Of a DNA stretch of 64,000 bases, positions 58,825 to 64,000 are shown one piece after another. The notes beneath the pieces are model-generated. The model ran no database searches. It saw nothing but the letters and a program-made list of their open reading frames with translations, and had not been told where the DNA came from. This DNA comes from Actinomycetota bacterium (GTDB taxonomy: Bacteria; Actinomycetota; Thermoleophilia; Solirubrobacterales; Solirubrobacteraceae), in assembly GCA_005884115.1 (NCBI GenBank), contig VAXW01000004.1:1-64000 (forward strand), in the 5' to 3' direction. How positions within the stretch are numbered: position 1 is the stretch's first letter; every line of letters begins with the position of its first letter. The position numbers were made by a program, and so were the translations under genes.

Positions 58825-59220
58825 ATGCGCCTATCACTTACCGCGCTTGTCGTGACGACCGCTGCCCTCGCCGCAGCGGCTCCAGCGACCGCCACGACGA
58901 GCAAGGGCAAGTTGTTTCATGACGGTTCGGTCGTGGGGACCGTCGTCACGCCAGCTCCGGTTCCCTCCGGCACCGGCAGCGACCCCTTCTACAAGGTGAC
59001 CAACGGCGCCGAAGGGCAGCTCGGAATTGCCGGCGTGGCGCCTGGCGATGGCCCATACCACGGCGGCGACTGGCAGGTGTATCTGGTCACGTTCAAATCG
59101 GGCGTCAGCCCGCACCTGCTCACGTCCGACGATGCCGTTTTCACGGCCGAAGCCCTCGGCGAAGTCACGGTGACCCGCGCGCCGGAAGCGGACTTCCGCT
59201 GCCCAGTCGTGGCGCCCTGA
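58825..59220 (+). CDS. Small secreted protein of unknown function
   Basis: The 131-residue protein has a signal peptide ('LSLTALVVTTAALAAAAPATA'), ATG 58825 with AAGGAGG upstream, and a mature beta-rich part ('FHDGSVVGTVVTPAPVPSG', 'WQVYLVTFKSGVSPHLLTSD'). It lacks known motifs; one Cys near the end ('FRCPVVAP'). A clean hairpin follows 6 bp after the stop, so it is a one-gene transcript. Confidence 0.8.
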   Translation: MRLSLTALVVTTAALAAAAPATATTSKGKLFHDGSVVGTVVTPAPVPSGTGSDPFYKVTNGAEGQLGIAGVAPGDGPYHGGDWQVYLVTFKSGVSPHLLTSDDAVFTAEALGEVTVTRAPEADFRCPVVAP

Positions 59221-59226
59221 GCTTTG

Positions 59227-59254
59227 GGAAGGGGCGGCTCAAACCGCCCCTTCC
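59227..59254 (+). terminator. 11-bp perfect hairpin terminator
   Basis: GGAAGGGGCGG (59227-59237) pairs fully with CCGCCCCTTCC (59244-59254), loop CTCAAA. It lies directly after the small secreted protein gene. There is no T run beyond TTCCG, as usual in high-GC actinobacteria. Confidence 0.65.
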
Positions 59255-59426
59255 GCCCCGCTGCGGTGTCGAAGGTGTACTCCTTCTCGATGCGGACCCA
59301 TGGCAGCTCGAGATCTGGGTTCGATCGCGTCTCGACCAACACGACTCGCGCGCCTGGAACAAGCTGTCGGGAAGAGCGCATGTTTCGGGCCGACACGCCG
59401 ACCGCCTCTGTTTGACGTCGCGCACC

Positions 59427-59446
59427 TCTCTGACTAAAGTCAGAGA
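59427..59446 (+). promoter_or_regulatory. Perfect 20-bp inverted repeat abutting the MarR-GNAT start codon
   Basis: TCTCTGACT-AA-AGTCAGAGA is a perfect 9-bp inverted repeat with a 2-bp centre. Its last base touches the ATG at 59447 and there is no ribosome binding site. It is most likely the MarR operator and, if the transcript starts near the ATG, also part of the promoter. Confidence 0.7.
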
Positions 59447-60331
59447 ATGTCCGATGCGAGCATCGAGCAGATCCGCCGCTTCAACCGGACGGTGACGGCG
59501 CGCGTCGGCGCGCTCAGCGACCGCTTTCTCGGGCGGGCGCGGCCACTCGGCGAGGCACGCGTCTTGTGGGAGATCGGACGCGACGGCTGCGAGGTGCGCA
59601 TGCTACGCGCACGTTTGAGCTTGGACTCCGGCTATCTCAGCCGGCTACTGCGCTCGCTCGAGGCCTCCGGGCTCGTCTCGCTCGAAGCCAGCACGCCCGA
59701 CAGGCGGATTCGCGTCGTGCGGCTCACGGACGCTGGTCGGGACGAGCTGTCCACGCTTGACGAGCGCTCCGACGCGCTCGCCCGGTCGCTCCTGACGCCG
59801 CTGAGCGAGCCACAGCGGGAGCGGCTCGTTGCCGCGATGCGCGACGTCGAGCGCCTGCTCACCACGGCGAGCGTCGAGATCAGGCCGACTGACCCGGAAC
59901 ACCCGGACGCCCGCTATTGCCTCGCCGAGTACGTCGCCGAGCTGAATCGACGCTCGGACCTTGCGTTCGATCCGTCGGTCGGCGCTACGGCGCTGCCGCA
60001 CGAGGTCCGCCCGCCGGCCGGCGAGTTCTTCGTCGCCTACCTGCGCGAGGAACCTGTCGGATGCGGTGCGGTCAAGCACCACGAAGGCGCGCCGGCCGAG
60101 ATCAAGCGCATGTGGATCGCGCCGTCCGCACGCGGCCTCGGGCTCGGGCGCCGCCTGCTCGCCGAGCTCGAGGCCTGCGCGCTGGCGGGTGGAGCGCGCG
60201 TCGCGCACATCGAGACGAGCGGGGTGCTCACCGAGGCGCTTTCCCTCTACCGCTCGACGGGATGGGTGGAGGTGCCAGCGTTCAACCACGAGCCATTCGC
60301 GGACCACTGGTTCGAGAAGGCACTACCCTAA
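59447..60331 (+). CDS. MarR-GNAT fusion protein (regulator with acetyltransferase domain)
   Basis: The 294-residue protein has an N-terminal MarR winged helix (residues 1-145: 'ARLSLDSGYLSRLLRSLEAS', 'RRIRVVRLTDAGRDEL') and a GNAT domain (150-294: 'HEGAPAEIKRMWIAPSARGLGLGRRLL' quoted in part, with the RxxGxG/A acetyl-CoA loop 'ARGLGLG', and 'SLYRSTGWVEV'). The start is set by the adjacent palindrome. Fusions of this kind are known, and probably let an acetylation substrate control transcription. A broken SnoaL-like gene follows. Confidence 0.88.
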   Translation: MSDASIEQIRRFNRTVTARVGALSDRFLGRARPLGEARVLWEIGRDGCEVRMLRARLSLDSGYLSRLLRSLEASGLVSLEASTPDRRIRVVRLTDAGRDELSTLDERSDALARSLLTPLSEPQRERLVAAMRDVERLLTTASVEIRPTDPEHPDARYCLAEYVAELNRRSDLAFDPSVGATALPHEVRPPAGEFFVAYLREEPVGCGAVKHHEGAPAEIKRMWIAPSARGLGLGRRLLAELEACALAGGARVAHIETSGVLTEALSLYRSTGWVEVPAFNHEPFADHWFEKALP

Positions 60332-60344
60332 AGCTCTGGCTCGG

Positions 60345-60727
60345 CCACGGCGCCTCCGGCGGCCCCGAGACGATGCGGTACGAGTGGTCATTCGTCGACT
60401 GGCTTGGACTCGGCAGTGGAAGGGGTATCGCCGGGCTGCGCCGGCTCTGGTTCGAGTTCCTGCGGACCTGGGAGGAGTTCCACAACCCGAGGCCCGTGAC
60501 TTCCGCGAGCTGGACGCTGAGCGCGCCCTCGTGCTGACCCACTTCTGGGGCCGAGACAAAGGCAGCGGACTCGAGCTTGGAATGACCGGCACAAACCGCG
60601 CGAGCCTGTTCCACGTTCGCCGCGGGAAGGTAGTTGGGCTATGCCCTATGGGGACCGCGAACGCGCGCTCGCCGACTGCGGCCTCTCGAAGTCGTGCCCG
60701 CTTCAGCTGTCCGCCCGCGCCCAGTGA
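60345..60727 (+). pseudogene. SnoaL-like (NTF2 fold) gene decayed by at least two frameshifts
   Basis: Three frames carry successive pieces of one SnoaL-like protein: 'GRGIAGLRRLWFEFLRTWEE' up to about 60495, 'ERALVLTHFWGRDKGSGLEL' and 'ASLFHVRRGKVVGL' from about 60497 to 60640, and 'YGDRERALADCGLS' from about 60645 to a TGA at 60727. The order matches intact homologues, in which the pieces are contiguous. No good start codon is visible. The end overlaps the convergent hydrolase gene by 25 bp. Confidence 0.7.
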
Positions 60728-61509
60728 GCTCGTAGCGCTTTCGCGGTGCGCTCGGGCTCGATGCGGTGCGGCGGATCGAAATGGTGGCGTTGCGTAAAGA
60801 CGTCGAGCGTAAAGTCGGGGAAGATCTCGCGCGCTCGCTCGGCCATCCGGGCGTAGTAGTCCGGGTTGCTGCGGCCGCCGAGCGCGAAGTAGACGGGCTT
60901 TGCAAAGTTGCGCAGGCGGTCGAGGCTGAGCGTCGATGACCTGAATGTCTTCAGGAAGGCCCGCAGGCCGGCGGGGCGGTTCGCCATCCACGCTGGCGGC
61001 GGGCCTGGCGGCGGGGGCGGCGGCTCGACGCCCGGTGCGAGCTGGATCGCCACGAACGCCGGCATCATCTCCTCGGGCGGAAGCGTCGCGATCCGATCGA
61101 ACTCCCGCCAGACGGCCTGCTCCTCTGGGTGAAGATCGTCATTTCCCATCCAGGCCGGCTCAATCAGTGCAAGGCTCAGCAGCCGGTCTGGATGGCTCGC
61201 GGCGAGCGCCAGGCTCGATGCGCCGCCACCCGAATACCCGACCAGGTGGAAGCGCTCGAAACCGGCGTCCCGCGCAGTCCGTAGGACACCGTCGATCTCG
61301 TGCTGGAGCGTGTAGCCGAGCGGCGGCTCGGAGCCCGCATACACCTCGAGGTCCTTAGCGATTGCTTCGACGTCCTCGCCCAAGGCGTCGAGCAGTGCCT
61401 GGTACGCGAGATCGGCCGGCATCACCCCACCGGGCAGAAAGATGGCTCGTGGTCCCACGTCTGCGCGAGCGTATCTGAACTTCGTTCGCGCCAACCGACG
61501 TCGGGCCAT
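60703..61509 (-). CDS. Alpha/beta-fold hydrolase
   Basis: The 268-residue protein has the nucleophile elbow 'GYSGGG' (Ser), a proline-rich stretch 'PPPPPPGPPP' around residue 170 in the cap region, and His in 'QRHHFDPPHR'. The N-terminus starts directly with a strand ('GPRAIFLPGGV'). It is a cytoplasmic esterase-like protein with unknown substrate, facing the broken SnoaL-like gene. Confidence 0.82.
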   Translation of the reverse strand: MARRRLARTKFRYARADVGPRAIFLPGGVMPADLAYQALLDALGEDVEAIAKDLEVYAGSEPPLGYTLQHEIDGVLRTARDAGFERFHLVGYSGGGASSLALAASHPDRLLSLALIEPAWMGNDDLHPEEQAVWREFDRIATLPPEEMMPAFVAIQLAPGVEPPPPPPGPPPAWMANRPAGLRAFLKTFRSSTLSLDRLRNFAKPVYFALGGRSNPDYYARMAERAREIFPDFTLDVFTQRHHFDPPHRIEPERTAKALRAHWARADS

Positions 61510-61554
61510 CTGCGGGCGCAGAAGCGGCAGAGCAACGCGATCGATCAGGCGCGA

Positions 61555-62385
61555 CTAATCCTTCACCGCGAGCAGGGAGACGCTCTCGACTCCGTATGTG
61601 CTGCATGCCTGGAGGGCGCGATCGGAGATGAAGTTGTAGGGGTTCTCGCGCACCTCTCGAACGCGCAGGCCCGCGCCCTCGATAGCGTCGACGTAGCTGC
61701 GCCGCGGAATCGCTCCAGCTATGCAGGCGGCCCACAGGTCCACATCGCGCCTCGTGCGCTCCTTCAGGGGGCGACCGCTCACGATGTCGGCGAGCGCCAC
61801 CCGCCCGCCCGGTTTGAGGACGCGAGCCGCCTCAGCAAAGACCCGACTCTTCACAGGGGAGAGGTTGATCACGCCGTTCGAGATGACGACATCGAAGCTT
61901 TGATCCTCAAACGGAAGATCGTCGATGCCGCCCTCGACGAACTCCACCTGCGAGAAGCCCTCGCGGTCTTTGAGCCGTCTCGCCTTGGCGAGCTGCTGGT
62001 CCGTGAAATCGATGCCGACTGCGCGCCCGGAATCACCGACCTGGACCGCGGCGATGAACACGTCCGTGCCGGACCCCGAGCCGAGATCCAAGACTTTCTC
62101 GGCTGTCTCGAGCGCGGCGAGCTCGAAGTAGTAGCCAACGCCCGCGAACGAGGCGAGCGCTTCGGCTGGGACCGCCTCGAGGACGTTCTGCGGATAACCG
62201 AGATGCAGCGCCAGATCGCGTCCCACTTCAAAATGAAGCTCCGCCTCCTCTTCGCGCGCCACGTGGCGGTACATCTCTTTGACCTCTGCCTCGAGCTGCT
62301 CGGCGTCAACGAGCGAGCTGGCGTCAGCTTGCGGCAGTGTCTCCGCCCGTGCCATCTCATCGTCTAGCGGCGTGGCTGGATCCAT
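61555..62385 (-). CDS. SAM-dependent methyltransferase, ArsM-like but lacking the arsenic-binding cysteines
   Basis: The 276-residue protein has SAM motif I 'VLDLGSGSGTDVFIAA', 'VGIDFTDQQLAKAR', 'FDVVISNGVINLSPVK', 'VLKPGGRVALADIV' and 'WAACIAGAI'. These match arsenite methyltransferases closely. In ArsM proteins the third string normally reads ISNCVINLS and motif I is followed by a Cys; here those positions are Gly and Val. Only the Cys of 'AACIAG' remains. ATG 62385 follows AAGGGGG. It may methylate another substrate. Confidence 0.85.
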   Translation of the reverse strand: MDPATPLDDEMARAETLPQADASSLVDAEQLEAEVKEMYRHVAREEEAELHFEVGRDLALHLGYPQNVLEAVPAEALASFAGVGYYFELAALETAEKVLDLGSGSGTDVFIAAVQVGDSGRAVGIDFTDQQLAKARRLKDREGFSQVEFVEGGIDDLPFEDQSFDVVISNGVINLSPVKSRVFAEAARVLKPGGRVALADIVSGRPLKERTRRDVDLWAACIAGAIPRRSYVDAIEGAGLRVREVRENPYNFISDRALQACSTYGVESVSLLAVKD

Positions 62386-62716
62386 GTTGAACCCCCTTGT
62401 TGATCGGCCCCTGTCTTCGCCCGGTGTTGCCTCACGACCATACCCGCGCCAGATGCCGCTGCTCGGGCGAAGACCTCGATCGACGACCCCACGTTCCTGG
62501 TGCCCGCTAAGCGACACCTGATGAGACGCCTCGCGCGAGCCGAGGCACGTACGGTCAGCCCATCCGGGCTGCTATTTGCGGATGCATCGCCAAGCGGGGC
62601 GCGGCAAGGCCGGAACTGACGCGGGACCCTCCGCAACGCCTCGTTCGGCGCGCCGCTCCAGCGACACCGACTCGTGTAAGCTCCGTTTTCCGTCGGCATT
62701 CGCCCTGAGCGCGACA
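62386..62716. other. Divergent intergenic region, about 330 bp
   Basis: No gene is supported here. The region separates the ArsM-like gene (minus) from the cyclase gene (plus) and must contain both promoters. The sequence shows no strong palindrome; TGTAAGC at about 62677 is the only weak -10-like string for the plus gene. Confidence 0.5.
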
Positions 62717-64000
62717 ATGGACTGCCCATCCTGCGGCTACGTGAACCGTGAGAACGCGCGTTTTTGCGCGGAGTGCGCCACGCCACTTATCGAGACGGTC
62801 ACGTGCCCGTCGTGCGGCACGGCCCATCCCTCAGCAGCGAGGCACTGCGACAGCTGTGGCCGGGCACTAGCCGACGCTGCCGCGCCGATCGCTGCGCCTG
62901 ACTCGCGCTCGCACCCCCCGGAGCACCTCGCCGAGAAGATCCGAGCCGGTCGCTCCACCCTGGAGGGAGAGCGCAAGCAGGTGACTGTGCTCTTCGCCGA
63001 TGTGATGGGTTCGATGGAGCTCGCCGAGCAGAGCGACCCGGAGGAGTGGCGGCGGATCATGGAGCGTTTCTTCTCGATCCTGTGCGCGGGCGTGCACCGC
63101 TTCGAGGGCACCGTCGACAAGTTCACCGGCGACGGGATCATGGCCCTGTTCGGAGCACCGGTCGCGCACGAGGATCATGCCCGGCGCGCCTGCTACGCGG
63201 CGCTTCATCTCCAGCACGAGCTCGCCGCCTACGCGGCGGAGCTGCGCCGCGGGCTGGGGCTCAGCTTCTCCGTCCGCATGGGCCTGAACTCCGGCGAGGT
63301 GGTGGTCGGACAGATCGGCGAGGACCTCGCCATGGAGTACACCGCGGTCGGCCACACGGTCGGCCTCGCGCAGCGGATGGAGCAACTCGCCGAGCCGGGC
63401 AAGGCGTATCTCACCGAGCACACGGCGGCGCTCGCCGAGGGCCACCTCGCGCTCGAGGACCTGGGCGAGTTCCAGATCAAAGGCGTCACACGGCCACTGC
63501 GGGTGTCTGAGCTGAGCGGGATGGGTGCGGCCCGTGGGCGCCTTGATGTCTCACGTGCACGCGGCTTCTCCCGCTTCGTGGGACGCGCTGAGGAGCTCGC
63601 GATGCTGGAGAGCACCCTGGAGCACGCCTTCGCCGAGCAGGGGCAGGTGATCGGGATCGTGGGCGAGGCCGGCGTGGGCAAGAGCCGCCTCTGTCACGAG
63701 TTCGCAGAGCGCGCCCGGGCGCGGGGCACACGCGTGTATCAAGTCGCGGGCCAGGCGCACGCCAAGTCGGTGCCGCTGATGCCCGTGCTGCAGTTTCTGC
63801 GCGACTTCTTCGACATCTCAGAGCGCGACTCCGAGCGCAGCGCGCGCGAGCGGATCGCAGGCAAGCTCTTGCTGCTCGACAGATCCTTCGACGAGGACCT
63901 GCCCCTGCTCTTCGACTTCCTCGCGGTACCCGATCCCCTGCGCCCGGCGCCTCGCATGGACCCGGAGGCGCGCCAGCGCCAGCTGTTGGGCCTGATGAAG
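62717..64000 (+). CDS. Zinc-ribbon / class III adenylate cyclase / AAA ATPase protein (3' end outside window)
   Basis: 428 codons are visible from ATG 62717. Residues 1-55 hold two zinc ribbons ('CPSCGY', 'CAEC', 'CPSCGT', 'CDSCG'). A class III cyclase domain follows (about 90-270): 'VTVLFADVMGSMELAEQ', 'VDKFTGDGIMALFGAP', 'MGLNSGEVVVGQIG', 'YTAVGHTVGLAQRM', 'QIKGVTRPLRV'. Then 'FVGRAEELAMLEST' and Walker A 'GEAGVGKSRL' open an AAA/STAND ATPase. The metal-binding Asp residues are present. The full protein is probably over 1000 residues. Confidence 0.9.
   Translation, partial: MDCPSCGYVNRENARFCAECATPLIETVTCPSCGTAHPSAARHCDSCGRALADAAAPIAAPDSRSHPPEHLAEKIRAGRSTLEGERKQVTVLFADVMGSMELAEQSDPEEWRRIMERFFSILCAGVHRFEGTVDKFTGDGIMALFGAPVAHEDHARRACYAALHLQHELAAYAAELRRGLGLSFSVRMGLNSGEVVVGQIGEDLAMEYTAVGHTVGLAQRMEQLAEPGKAYLTEHTAALAEGHLALEDLGEFQIKGVTRPLRVSELSGMGAARGRLDVSRARGFSRFVGRAEELAMLESTLEHAFAEQGQVIGIVGEAGVGKSRLCHEFAERARARGTRVYQVAGQAHAKSVPLMPVLQFLRDFFDISERDSERSARERIAGKLLLLDRSFDEDLPLLFDFLAVPDPLRPAPRMDPEARQRQLLGLMK

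Noticed and set aside
1-64000. CRISPR arrays, transposases, phage structural genes, rRNA
   Set aside because: No regularly spaced repeats, no transposase or phage motifs and no rRNA sequence were found on either strand.

Overview
This window is high-GC DNA with densely packed genes, many GTG starts, frequent ATGA/GTGA/TGATG stop-start overlaps and several regulator genes that begin directly at or inside a palindrome (possible leaderless mRNAs). The gene set fits a soil-type actinomycete, probably Thermoleophilia/Solirubrobacterales: a branched-chain keto-acid dehydrogenase operon, DHA2 drug exporters, VOC/SRPBCC/cupin small proteins, a SigX5-like sigma factor and many secreted proteins of unknown role. 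The taxonomic call is inferred from gene style, not from a marker gene.

Layout. 1-2.7 kb: a large secreted protein with Ig-like repeats (runs off the left edge) and a small divergent secreted protein. 2.7-6.2 kb: macro-domain and cupin genes, then a PAS-GGDEF-EAL c-di-GMP protein. 6.1-10.7 kb: a coupled minus-strand operon for branched-chain amino acid breakdown (E1 alpha, E1 beta, E2, amino acid dehydrogenase) with a visible promoter. 10.8-17.7 kb: nitronate monooxygenase-like protein, Asp-box secreted protein, VOC proteins, nicotinate phosphoribosyltransferase, AraC regulator. 17.8-20.8 kb: a coupled secreted pair, a lysyl-oxidase-family protein with all key residues and a nitrilase-like protein whose catalytic Cys appears to be Ser. 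20.9-28 kb: ArsR/AHSA1/exporter operon, Rieske protein, patatin, two-component system, TetR with a membrane methyltransferase-like protein. 28-28.5 kb: a gene-free stretch holding a 42-bp palindrome and a tRNA-like element. 28.5-41.6 kb: MarR/SRPBCC, amine oxidase, haloalkane dehalogenase, SDRs, a frameshifted aldehyde dehydrogenase, P450 with TetR and its likely operator, and small secreted proteins. 42-48 kb: exporter/VOC/sigma-factor operon containing an internally deleted gene, then an RsbU/RsbV/RsbW-type partner-switching module. 48.9-53.6 kb: an accessory-looking segment (membrane protein, 1140-residue nuclease-helicase) ending at tRNA 3'-end fragments and a truncated amidohydrolase. 53.6-64 kb: hydrolases, a Leu/Ile/Val-binding-type lipoprotein or secreted receptor, tRNA-Thr(CGT), a MarR-GNAT fusion with its palindrome, an ArsM-like methyltransferase lacking the usual cysteines, and a zinc-ribbon/adenylate cyclase/ATPase gene that runs off the right edge.

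Six genes are broken: aldehyde dehydrogenase (35.5 kb), a small unknown gene (40.4 kb), a RibD-type reductase remnant (42.2 kb), the internally deleted gene (43.8 kb), amidohydrolase (53.4 kb) and a SnoaL-like gene (60.5 kb). Some are single-base shifts that could be sequencing errors; others are true deletions. No CRISPR array, transposase, rRNA or phage gene was seen. The most unusual items are the lysyl oxidase/Ser-nitrilase pair, the 28.2-28.4 kb structured element, the internal deletion that preserves translational coupling, and the recurrent start-codon-proximal palindromes.
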